A DNA stretch of 64,000 bases from Paratrimastix pyriformis (Eukaryota; Preaxostyla; Paratrimastigidae). Position numbers and translations under genes: made by a program. The notes under the pieces were generated by a model, which saw nothing but the letters and a program-made list of their open reading frames with translations, was not told the DNA's origin and searched no databases. Location of the stretch: the NCBI GenBank assembly GCA_027972325.1, contig JAPMOS010000006.1:291001-355000 (forward strand), read 5' to 3'. Shown one piece after another: positions 44,141-53,330 of this stretch; the stretch's first letter is position 1; every line of letters starts with the position of its first letter.

Positions 44141-46675
44141 CGACGACGACGACGACGACGATGACGAAGGGGCGGTGTTCCTTGGTGCACGCGATGTCCG
44201 CCGGGAGCCAGGGCCGGGTGGTGGCGGTGGGCAGGGCGGCCAGTCAGCAGCAGGCGGACCGTTCTGTGTGTCCTGGGCGATGGCCATGAGGGTCCGGTAG
44301 ATGGGCCCGATCTCGGCCAGGCTGCTGGCGTTGACGGCCCGGGTCAGGAGGTCCGTCTGGTTGGCCGCCGCCGCCATGGCATCCACCGTCGGGATGGCGT
44401 ACGAGTTGGTGCGGCAGTTGGTCGAGCAGGGCTGCGCGGGGCGGGCGTAAAGGGCGGCCAGGGGGGGGGGGGGGGGGGGGCGACACGCAACATCAGCACC
44501 GAGGACAAAGGCGATGCGCGGAATTTGGGGTGAGGGCACTGCAGCCCCAGGTGTTGTGCTGTGGTGCGTTCATTGTCGTTCTCTATCGTCACAACCACAA
44601 CCACCACAACCACCACAACCACCACAACCACCACAACCACCACAACCACCACCACAACATACAAATCGGGGCCTTCGGGGCGACGCCAAACCCGTCTTTT
44701 CTCGGGGGGGGGGGGGGATAGCGACCTCGTCGGGGGTCCGGTCCGCGGCGACGATGGCGTGGGGATGGTTGGCGATGTAGGTCTGGGCGGTGGTCATCCC
44801 CGTCAGGTCGGAGACCTCCTCCGGCACCTGCACACGCACCCAATTGGAACGAGCCGATGAACGATGATGATATGATGAGGATGGTGCTGATCGGATGTGG
44901 AGGGACGATGGTGAGAACGATTGGGTGGTGGCGATGGACGATGATGATGGCTGGCTGGCTGGCTGGCTGGCAGGTGGTGGGCGCGAGGATCCGCTGAACG
45001 TGGCGTGGGCAGCGGAGGGAGGGCCACACGAAAGGCGGGCGGGGCTGGACGGACGCTCCACCCGATGCGCTGGGTGAACCAGTACCGGCTGCAGGTGTGG
45101 TACTCCTCCCCCACGGCGAAGTAGCTCCCGATGGCCCGCCCCGAGGGCAGCAGGGAGAAGCTGTGCACCAGGGTGTTCCCGAACCGGGCCGGGTCGACGA
45201 CCTCCCCCACCCAGTGGGTCGAGGCCCGCAGGCAGGTCCCGCTGCCCGAGTACATGGCGTGGTAGCAGTTCTGTCCCGGGGAGTGAGTGAGTCATGAGTC
45301 TGAAGCCCCCCGGGGATCAATGCCGTGATGTTGAGGGCTATGTTGGGTGGGCGGTGGGTGATGGTCTTGGCCGCGGTTCGGGCGGGTTTCCTGAAGGCTT
45401 CCCTTGGGTTGGGTTGGGGTGGCGCGCTAAGTTCACGCCGATGTCCGGAACTGTGATCCCATTGGAGCAGAGGGCCGGGTGGGGCGGTGGCTCGGGGGGG
45501 CCGGACCTTGATGCCGACGAAGGTGCAGGTGTCCTTCTGGCCCACGTAGAAGTTGACCACGTAGCCGTTGTCGTTCCGGGTGAGGACGCTCATCAGGGTG
45601 GTGAAGATGGTGTTGTAGTCGCTCCCGTTGAGCGGCGCGCCCTCGGCCACCAGCGTGTTGACCACGCTCTCCGCATAGCTGTGGGGACGGATGGTCAGTT
45701 GGGCTGCGGGGAGGGGGAGGGCAGGGCGGCTCTTGCTGTCCACCCATGTCGCAGGCCGCGGGGCGGGCGGGAGATGGCGGGGGGAGTGCAGTGGATGGGC
45801 GGGTGGGCGGGCGGGGGACCTGGTGCGGAGGCAGGACAGGGCGGCGTCCTCCTCGGAGAGCACCCGGTCGGCGCAGAGGAGGCCCTGGGGCACCCACCGC
45901 ACCAGGGTCTCGCCCGCCGAGCCTGCCGTGCCCCCGGCGCCCCGTCACCCGGGATTTGGGAGCAAAATAAATATCAGCAATCGCACCGGCCGGCCAACAA
46001 AGGGAAGGCCCACGCCCTCCCCGCCCTTGCCCCTCCCCGCTCCCTTGGAGGGCTCCTCCCCCGGGCGGACCCGACTCGAACGGGTAGACGGTGCCCCAGC
46101 CGTCGGTCTGGTTATACCAAGGCCGGACGGTGGGGTCGAAGGGGGCCACCTCCCCGTCGAGCGGGTCGGGGATGCCGCCCTCCCCGGGGCCCTCGCCCGC
46201 CGAGACGGCCTGGCCCGCGTCGTCCAGCATGAAGACCATCCGACTCCCACGGGGGAAGAGCGCAACGTTCCGCACGTACCTACAGCAACAACAAACAGCA
46301 TCATCATCATTCATCATGCATCATGCATCATGCATCATCATTCATCATCATTCATCATCATTCATCATCCATTATCATCCAATCATCATCAACAGAGCAG
46401 GTACGAAGCGGGGTCATGATGGGTGACGAGGGGGTGTGTGCGTGGGCTGGCAGGTGCGGGCGGGAGTGCAGCGCCGGACCCGAGGTAGTTGTAGCCTCTG
46501 CTGCGCGAGGAGATGCACTGGGGGGTCTCGCCAAACCCGGGCAGCAGGCAGGAGTGTACCATGTACGAGTCTGCGTCACATCCCGAAACGCGCGGTGATC
46601 GTGAGGACTGAGTCATCATCCAATCATCAATCACCATCATCATCATCCAATCATCATCCAATCATCATCTCATCC

Positions 46676-46715
<40 letters not shown>

Positions 46716-46749
46716 TCATCCAATCATCATCATCATCATCATCTCATCC

Positions 46750-46811
<62 letters not shown>

Positions 46812-49233
46812 CCACCACCACCACCACCACCACCACCACCACCACCACCACCACCACCACCACCACCACCACCACCACCACCACCACCACCACCACCACC
46901 ACCACCACCACCACCACCACCACCACCACCACCACCACCACCACCACCACCACCACCACCACCACCACCACCACCACCACCACCACCACCACCACCACCA
47001 CCACCACCACCACCACCACCACCACCACCACCACCACCACCACCACCACCACCACCACCACCACCACCACCACCACCACCACCACCACCACCACCACCAC
47101 CACCACCACCACCACCACCACCACCACCACCACCACCACCACCACCACCACCACCACCACCACCACCACCACCACCACCACCACCACCACCACCACCACC
47201 ACCACCACCACCACCACCACCACCACCACCACCACCACCACCACCACCACCACCACCACCACCACCACCACCACCACCACCACCATTTTGAGGGGGAGCT
47301 GGGGATGGGGCCCGCGGGGGCAGACCCATGGTCAGGTTGGAGGTGTAGTACAGGTTGATCGCATACCCTGCGACCGGCCACCCCGGAAACGGAACGGAGG
47401 GGCGGGAGAGATGAGGGCAGCGGGCGGGTGATGCCGACGTCGGCGTGGCCCCCAACCCAAACCAGGCACCCGGGGCAGCCCCTCAGACAGGCAGCTGGCC
47501 AGCATGGCGGACCGTTCTGGTTGGCGAGCATGCAGCCCATGATAGTCTTCAGGAGCGCCTGCACGGTGGGCCAGCCCGTGATCCGGGCCAGGGGCTCCGG
47601 GTGGGGCCACCGGGTCAGGGCGAGCTGCAGGTCGTCCATGGCCGTCACGGCCCAGCTGCTGGCCCGCATCTCCGAGGTCGAACAGGGCTGCACGTGCCCG
47701 GGCATCGGGGGGTGGGGGCTGATGGCGATGATTGATGATCTGGATGATGATCTGGACGACCCGGATGATGATGGTGATGGTGATGATCGGGATGATGATG
47801 GTGATGATGGTGGTGATGACTGGACGAGGATGCCGACTTCGACGAGTGGACGATTGGATGGCAGCGGGGGACGGGCAGCAGGCCGACCTCGAGGTCATAC
47901 CGGATGGCCCCCATGACGAGAGCATCGTCGTCGGTGGAATTGACGTATGCCTGCACCTGGCCCTGGCTGGAGCCCATGTAGTACTCGTCCATCGGGGGCG
48001 TCCAGCCCCGCCTGGCCTGGAACCAGGCCCGCCCGGCCAGGTCGTAGGTCGAATCGAAGAAGCTCGCCGCGTCTTTGCCCGCGATGGCCGACCGCTTGAA
48101 GAGGCTCGCGGCCGTGCCCTCTGCAGATACCCGCGTGGGGGGTTGGAAATGGGTGTTCAAACGGGGAGGGGGTGATGGCGGGGGAGGGGGTGATGGCGGG
48201 GGAGGGGGCGATGGCGGGGGAGGGAGGGGGGCCGGCGGACCCTCGGGGTTGGTGATGCTCTCGATGGCGCTGGCGAAGTCGGCCTGGGAGAGCTCCCGCT
48301 CGACCGTCCCGTTGGTGGCCAGGGCGAAGTAGTGCAGCCGGCTGTCGCCTGCCCACCCCCAGCCACCCAAAACGCATGGATTTGGGATTTGGGATGAGGG
48401 ATGGCCTGGGACAGGACACGGAAGGCGCGTGGGACCCGTGGGTGTGCGCGGGGTGGGGGTGGGGGGGGCGGACCGAGGTATCCGGCCCGGGCGATGCCCA
48501 TGTATGCGGTGCGGGCCACGAAGCAGGCCAGGTCGAAGTGGTTCACCACGCCCAGGCAGTAGCGCACCGCGAAGTAGTCCCCGGTGCTGGTGCGGTGCAG
48601 GGATGGTGGCGAGAGGGGCGAATGAGCTTCCGACCGGCACAACCGCAGGCAGGCAGGGCAGGCTGACCCGCAGGCACACAGGAGATTCAAGGAGGAAGAA
48701 CATCGCATCAAATGGATGCACAGCCCACGGGGGGGAAGCGCCATCACCAAGCAGTGTCCGCCAGGCCAACACACAGAGACAGAGGCAGGCACAGACGCAA
48801 GGGGGACCTGTTTGTCCGTCCCCCATCCCATCTCCTTCCCCGCCTCCCACCCACCCCACCCTGCCGTTCCCTGCCCTGCGGGTCCCGACCTGCGCTGGCC
48901 CACGAGGAGCATGACCGAGTAGGGCGTCTGGAAGAGCTCCAGCGAGGTGGCCAGCGGGGCGAAGAGGCGCGAGGGCGTGTCGAGCCGGTACCGCTCGGGG
49001 CTGTCCTGGGGCCGCAGCTGGGCCTGCTGCAGCATCAGGTCGTCGACCACCCAGCGGGCGTAGCTCGAGGCCAGACAGCGCTCGTCCTGGGTGCATGGCT
49101 CGGCGTACGACCGCACCGAGCCCACCACAAGCGTGCGGGCGCCCCACTGCAGGCACCGCACGTAGATGTCGCCCCGAGACTCGGACGGGGCCTCCATCGG
49201 CAGCCAGGCGCCCTGATGCGCCGCCCAGCGTGT

Positions 49234-49264
<31 letters not shown>

Positions 49265-50987
49265 GGGACGAGGATGGGGAGTGAGACATTGGGATGGGCA
49301 AAGACTCGTGAGCTTCCGTTGCGTTCGATGGCTGATGGTGGTGGCGGTGGCGGTGGCGGTGGTGGTTGCGGACCGCCTTGGCGAGGCTGGTGGCGGGCAG
49401 GGAGATGGCGGTCGGCTGGGCGGCCAGCCACCACTCCTCGGCCGAGGGGCTCCACCCTCGGAGATCATCATGGCCTGCCGGGGGCCGCCGGGCTCAGCAC
49501 GGCGTCGCCCCAGTCGGTCAGCGGGTAGACGGCCATCAGCCGGTTCCCGTACAGGGCGGCGACACCGCGTAACCGACCTGGGGGGGGGGGGGGGGGGGGA
49601 TGGCAGGCGAGGAAGGTGAGTGGCAGGATGAGTGTGTGTGGCGAGCCAACTCGGGCCGTGTCGCCTGCGGAGGAGCACCCCACCCCACCGGGTGGCCGCC
49701 CCGCCCCGCCTGCCACCTGGCCCCGCATTTGCGAGCTGGCTGACGACGACCGCAGCGCCCCAACGTCCTACTCCCCCACACACACACACACACACCCCAC
49801 CCCACCCCACCCCACCCCACCCCCCGCCCCGCCCCGCCCCGCCCCGCCCCGCCCCGCCCCGCCCCCCGCCCCCCGCCCCGCCCCGCCCGCCCCGCCCGCC
49901 AAAGGGTGCCTGGAAGGGAGGGGTGCGCGACGGACGAAGTTGTAGAATGCCGAGTAGTTGGCCCGCATGTAGAGGCAGAACGGGTTGACCGAGGCGGCGT
50001 GGGACGAGATGCAATTCTCCACGCCCACGAAGACGTCGTTGTCGAAGCCCAGGAAAATCTCGCTCTCGTACCCTGGGGGTGGGGGGGGGGGGGGGCAGGC
50101 AACCGGAGGATGAAGAGAGATCGCGTCAATGGTGGATCCCCCCCCCCCTCCCCCACATCAGCACTGCCGAGGGGCCAGCTTGTCTGGGGACCGTTCTGGT
50201 TGGCTGCCATCTGCGCCTTGAGCCTCGGGAATGCCGCCAGCAGCTCGCCCAGGCTGGTGACCGTCCGCAGGCCGAAGAGCGAGCCGGCCGTGGGCATGAG
50301 GGCCCCCAGGTGCGCCCCCGCGATCCCGTCCACCGTGTGCCGCGCGAAGGAGGTCGCCTGGCACTCCTGCGACAGGGTGCACGACTGCCGGCAACAGCAG
50401 GCCCCCCAGGGGGGAGGGATGAGGGGAGGGATGATGAGGAGATGGGCATGTCTGTGCAGGCGGTGGCGGTGGCGGAAGGGTTGGGGAGGGGTGGGGGTGG
50501 GGACGGGGGGGGATGGGGCCTGACCTCCTCGGTGTCGCGGTCGGCCCCAACGATGACCGTGCCGGTCTCGTGGCTGTACGACTGCATGTGGATCTGGTCG
50601 AAGATGTACACCGACGACCAGCCCACACGCTGCGCCGCCAGGCCCGAGGGGAAGCCGGGATGCAAGTGGTGAGCGGGGGCGGAGGATGAGCAGACGAGGA
50701 GGCCCCAAGTGTGCCTGGGATGTGCCCCCAGGGATGCCCCCCTGGCGGACCTGGCGCCACCAGGGCCTGGTGAATGTGTCATAGTCATCGGCGCCCGAGG
50801 TTGTGTACTCCATGGCGCCCACGATGGCCCCGGTCTGGTCGAGGTTGTAGTAGTGCAGGTGCCGGTCGTGGAAGATCCGCTCGTGGCGGATCTGGGCCAC
50901 GAAGTGCAGGTTGGACACCGCCGTGCAGCCCGACAGGTCCTGCCCACACACACCCACCAGGAGCCCCGCCGGCCAGGCGAGAGAAGC

Positions 50988-51019
<32 letters not shown>

Positions 51020-52203
51020 GCGTGCACATGTGCGGTGGTGGTGGGGCGGCGGGCGGGTTGATCTGCAGTGATGGAGCGGGTGGTGCGTTCATAGAAGGAG
51101 AGGCCGCCTGTGTGTGTGTGTGTGTGGGGGGGGGGTGTGTGATGCCGACCTTGGCCGAGGGGTTCCAGCAGTTGACCATCGAGAAGAAGTCTCCCGTCTG
51201 CTTGGAGGCGTAGTACAGCGAGAGGAACTCGGGCGTGCGGTACATGTGCACGATGCGCCCGATGGCCTGGGTGCGGGCCGACAGGAAGGGCAGCGGGTCG
51301 GAGGCGTTGGCGGGCGGGTCGTCGGTGAAGGCCTCCAGGGCCAGCTCGTCGGTCATCCGGTGGGCGAAGCTGTTGTTCAGGCAGCTCATCGGCACGCACG
51401 GCTCCAGCTCGTAGACCCGCTCCAGGGCGATCTTGCCCACCAGGTGGTGCGGGTCGGCCGAGGGCACCGAGTGCACCAGGTACTCCTGGCTGAAGCGGAT
51501 GCCCATGTAGGTGTAGAACTTGTTGCTCGACAGGAACCACGTGCCGGCCCCCTCGGGCCCGTCCAGGGCGGCCGGGTCGCTGGTGGTGTTCGTCCACCAG
51601 GCCTCCGCCGGCCCTGCCCAGACCGACCCGGCGGGGCGCAGCTGGCCCCAGGGGTGACCCTCCACGGGCACGAAGGTCCCATAGGTGTCCTGGGGGGGGG
51701 GGGGGGGGGTCGAATAAATCGCAAAGGAATGGCTGAAAAAAAAGCAGACCATTTGGAAAAGGTGACCGACATCATCCCCAAAGTAGGCCTACTCCCGCAG
51801 AATGGATAAATACACAATCGAAAAAAATCGTACAAACGTTGGTCAGCCACACAACATAGGGGGTCGTCGCATTTTTGCAGTCCGGGAAGCTCTCGTAAAC
51901 ATTGAGGCAGCTCTCGACGGACAGAGAATTCATCGTGTCCGCAAAAGCGATGTGAAAGGCAACAAAAAAGCCGTTGCGATGGGTTGAGATTACCTTCCAA
52001 AGGGTATTCCAAAGGGTCGCGTTGGGAAAGTCCTGATAGGTCTGCCGAGCAAACTGGGTGAGCTCAGGATGGGATAGAATCGTTTTCAGCGTGGGTGGCG
52101 CGTATGACGTCTCATGGCATTTATCCGCCCGAACACAAAATACAGAACATGAGAGAATCAAAACAACGAAGAGCGGCCACCGGAATGGCCCGCGCAACAA
52201 CAT
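30613..52203 (-). CDS. Giant receptor protein kinase: signal peptide, seven double-Cache-like units, one TM helix, TKL-like kinase
   Basis: One continuous minus-strand gene with dozens of exons. The start MLLRGPFRWPLFVVLILSCS at 52203 is a signal peptide. The extracellular region (about 52140-33740, roughly 2,400 aa) is a tandem array of seven double units listed separately. A transmembrane helix lies at 33651-33568, followed by an RRRR stop-transfer and a Ser/Arg-rich juxtamembrane segment. The kinase follows: GKG..GSFGEV glycine loop split by an intron, VAVKRF lysine, ISREVEVLR helix C, VIHRDLKSHNLL, KVTDFGTAR, GTPLWSAPE, DCYSFGIVLFE, and NPIERP. All catalytic residues are present, so an active Ser/Thr or dual kinase is expected. 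It likely senses small extracellular ligands. The C-terminal tail frame is uncertain (stop at 30613 or 30627). The gene could in principle be two genes, but no internal signal peptide or stop-plus-start boundary was found. Introns are loaded with microsatellites. Confidence 0.8.
32030..32240. repeat. GAT and GCTGAT repeats in a kinase-domain intron
   Basis: Compound array: GATGATGATTG units, then (GAT)n, then (GATGCT)n. It is in the intron between the kinase blocks ending near 31980 and starting near 32320. Confidence 0.9.
32528..32571. repeat. Poly-G run of about 43 (poly-C in the transcript)
   Basis: One of the longest homopolymers in the window, in a kinase-gene intron. Confidence 0.85.
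32938..33006. repeat. GCTGAT repeat in a kinase-gene intron
   Basis: Tandem GATGCT and GCTGCT units of the same class as 32160-32240. Confidence 0.85.
33568..33651 (-). other. Transmembrane helix of the giant receptor kinase
   Basis: About 28 hydrophobic residues (LNLALILGPAVGGGCLLVAG and on) are followed by YRRQAIRRRRAK, a clear stop-transfer signal that places the kinase side in the cytosol. Confidence 0.88.
34542..34612. repeat. GGTGAT hexanucleotide repeat in a receptor-gene intron
   Basis: About eleven tandem GGTGAT copies between two exons of unit 7. Confidence 0.9.
35521..35590. repeat. Three copies of a 24-bp repeat
   Basis: The unit starting GTGGCCGTGACGACCAAGGG recurs three times in tandem with minor change in the last copy, in an intron of unit 7. 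Confidence 0.85.
35916..36014. repeat. Poly-G, poly-T and poly-G tracts in a receptor-gene intron
   Basis: A G run at 35917-35938, then a T run at about 35976-35992 directly joined to a further G run. On the gene strand this reads C run, A run, a spacer, C run. Confidence 0.85.
36914..37075. repeat. CACAT/CACAG and GCAGACAGT repeats in a receptor-gene intron
   Basis: Imperfect CATCACAG-type repeats (36920-37012) run into about six tandem GACAGTGCA nonamers (37013-37068). Confidence 0.85.
38185..38662. repeat. (GGA)n array, about 159 copies, in a receptor-gene intron
   Basis: A nearly perfect 478-bp trinucleotide array. On the gene strand it is (TCC)n, a long pyrimidine tract between the exons of unit 6 near 38690 and 38110. 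It creates spurious long Glu, Gly and Arg frames on the plus strand and a Pro frame on the minus strand. Confidence 0.95.
40780..40952. repeat. GGGTCAATGGTCA and GGGACAAGGTCA minisatellites
   Basis: Two adjoining 12-13-bp satellites sharing a GGTCA core, four to six copies each, in an intron of unit 5. Confidence 0.88.
41516..41640. repeat. GGTGAC/GGTGAT hexanucleotide, GCC and GCT/GAT repeats
   Basis: Compound array in an intron of unit 5: GGTGAT, then (GGTGAC)n, then CCGCCG, GCTGCT and GATGAT. Confidence 0.88.
43198..43382. repeat. TGGGA, ATC and CAA repeats in a receptor-gene intron
   Basis: GGGAT pentamers at 43198-43238, CATCAT stretches, then (CAA)n at about 43298-43358 and (CAT)n again. 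Confidence 0.88.
44067..44166. repeat. (GAT)n-(GAC)n array in a receptor-gene intron
   Basis: About 24 GAT followed by about 8 GAC triplets, in an intron of unit 4. Confidence 0.9.
44588..44660. repeat. CACAAC repeat in a receptor-gene intron
   Basis: Tandem CACAACCAC units over about 70 bp. Confidence 0.88.
46300..46809. repeat. (CAT)n-rich region leading into the CAC array
   Basis: Two blocks of CATCAT and CATCCAAT repeats (46300-46395 and 46615-46809), interrupted by the short exon near 46475-46572. Confidence 0.85.
46810..47285. repeat. (CAC)n array, about 158 copies, in a receptor-gene intron
   Basis: A nearly perfect 476-bp trinucleotide array, (GGT)n on the gene strand, directly adjoining the CAT repeats. 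It lies in an intron of unit 3 and produces spurious long Thr, Gly, Val and Trp frames. Confidence 0.95.
47887..50388 (-). other. Double-Cache-like unit 2 of the receptor kinase
   Basis: Starts SCTLSQECQATSFARHTVDG and ends its first helix with MAANQNG. The first half reads YESEIFLGFDNDVFVGVENC and LMAVYPL. The mid boundary is VVGSVRSYAEPCTQDERC. The second half has RLHYFALATNG, RAWFQARRGW and ends ALVMGAIRYDLEV. Confidence 0.7.
49788..49900. repeat. CACACA, CCCCA and CCCCG repeats in a receptor-gene intron
   Basis: CA dinucleotides, then CCCCA pentamers, then CCCCG pentamers; G-rich on the gene strand. G runs also lie at 49249-49267 and 49580-49599. Confidence 0.85.
50523..52140 (-). other. 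Double-Cache-like unit 1 of the receptor kinase
   Basis: Begins after the signal peptide with a helical region ending STHRNGFFVAFHIAF. The first half ends with GKIALERVYELEPC at the next CxxxxC boundary. The second half carries HLHYYNLDQTG, RPWW, QRVGWSSVY and ends VIVGADRDTEE. Paired Cys flank the linker. Confidence 0.7.
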
Positions 52204-52305
52204 CGATTTTGTTGCCCACGCGCACTTAGCGTATATCACCTTTCGATACAGTCAGTTCATCCCGGGGCTAAAACAGCACTTCCTTGTGTTGTTCTTCGTT
52301 GTTTG

Positions 52306-53023
52306 ATGGAGTCCGATCCCTTGTCTATTGCCTGCATTAAGGCGATTGTTCTTTTGGATCCTTCTGGGAAGCGCATTTTTGTGAAATACTATGAAGAGAT
52401 CCCGAACTCGCAGAAGTTCGAAGATACACTCTGGGAGAAGGCCCAGCAGCAGTCGACGCTTGCCGAGGGTTTGCGAGTGTTTATATGACACCTCTTTTGA
52501 CACCTCTTTTGTTCACTTGGAACATAGACATTTTCGTCGTCCAAAAGTACTTCTGCACCTACAAGCGGAAGTCGGGCGTTTTTGTGGGCTTCATCGGCGA
52601 GCTGGGCGACAACGAGCTGATCGTCACGCACGCCCTTGGTGTTTTCATGGACGTCCTCAACGAGCTTTTCAAGTCTGGCTTTCCTCCGCCCCAAATCACC
52701 ATTTCGCCCAATCTCAATTGCAGGTTTGAGATCAGCCGGCAGTCTCTCCTGGCACACTATGATCTGCTCCTTTACGCTGTTGATAGCATGGTAGATTCCG
52801 GGTTTGTTTCTTTTCAAATCATCCGGTCCAATTTCACTCCATCCCTTCCCCCGCGCCCGTGCTCCTCTCCCCGCCCAGCATCCTCTTCGAGGAGGACATC
52901 ACAACCATTGTCGATCGGGTGACCATGAAGTCGGTGCGGGACTCGATCCCCATCACCGAGCAGACCTTCACCCAGGCCCTGGCCACCGCCAAGGACCACC
53001 TGATCCGGTCCCTCCTCAGGTAA
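52306..53023 (+). CDS. COPZ: Coatomer subunit zeta (four exons)
   Basis: Small longin-fold subunit of the COPI coat used in Golgi-to-ER transport. Exons are 52306-52468, 52528-52672, 52724-52801 and 52879-53023, phases agreeing, giving 176 aa. The start MESDPLSIACIKAIVLLDPSG fits the family. Further blocks are RIFVKYY, FVVQKYFCTYKRKSGVFVGF, HYDLLLYAVDSMVDSGILFE, EDITTIVDRVTMKS, and the C-terminus AKDHLIRSLLR followed immediately by TAA, just as human COPZ1 ends KWSLLR. The donors are gtttgc, gtctgg and gtttgt. It is divergent from the receptor kinase with 102 bp between starts and convergent with OSCP1. Confidence 0.96.
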
Positions 53024-53330
53024 TATCCTCCTCCTCCTCCCCGGCTCTTCCTTCCCCTCCGCTCCCTCCCTCCCTCCCTCACTTTTGTGTTTCCTGTCTG
53101 TCCGAGCACCACCACCGTCTACCGCCCTCTCTCCCCGCCGCAGAATCGAGAAGGGACCCGATCCTGTGGGTTGCGCCACGCCGCCGCCATGCAGGAGCGG
53201 CGACCATCAAGGTGGGTCGAGAAAACAAACCAAACCAAAAGAAATTGCTGAGAGAATCCCCGCTGAATCACCACCACCCCACGAACACCACCCGTACAAA
53301 GCAAGCCGCCCGCCGATCCAACCCCCCTGG
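53024..53330. other. Intergenic region between convergent COPZ and OSCP1
   Basis: About 307 bp, pyrimidine-rich in its first half. An open stretch near 53140-53330 has no similarity I recognise. Both stop codons are fixed by homology, so it is probably the two 3' UTRs. Confidence 0.5.

Larger units (their letters stand above)
42040..44440 (-). other. Double-Cache-like unit 4 of the receptor kinase
   Basis: Starts QPCSTNCRTNSYAIPTVDAM, helix end AIAQDTQNG, then GYMFCTYVATERTVYLLQSC, RLRVFPVDDAGRI, GRYYWGITAPG. The mid boundary is ARLCADRLMVESCVSQEC. The second half has LRTFRLSPTGTLVD, TVRPWYIQKRGWTMTY and ends VVGSDRTDDEPC. Confidence 0.72.
44725..47690 (-). other. Double-Cache-like unit 3 of the receptor kinase
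   Basis: Starts QPCSTSEMRASSWAVTAMDD with MLANQNG at the helix end, then YAINLYYTSN, MVFMLDDAGQAVS, TVRPWYNQTDGWGTVY. The mid boundary is LLCADRVLSEEDAALSC. The second half has NDNGYVVNFYVGQKD, RYWFTQRIGWS and ends AIVAADRTPDEV. The CAC array interrupts an intron here. Confidence 0.72.

Noticed and set aside
46436-47705. Long poly-Thr, poly-Gly, poly-Val and poly-Trp open frames
   Set aside because: Artefacts of the (CAC)n array; exons of receptor unit 3 flank it on both sides in the expected order.
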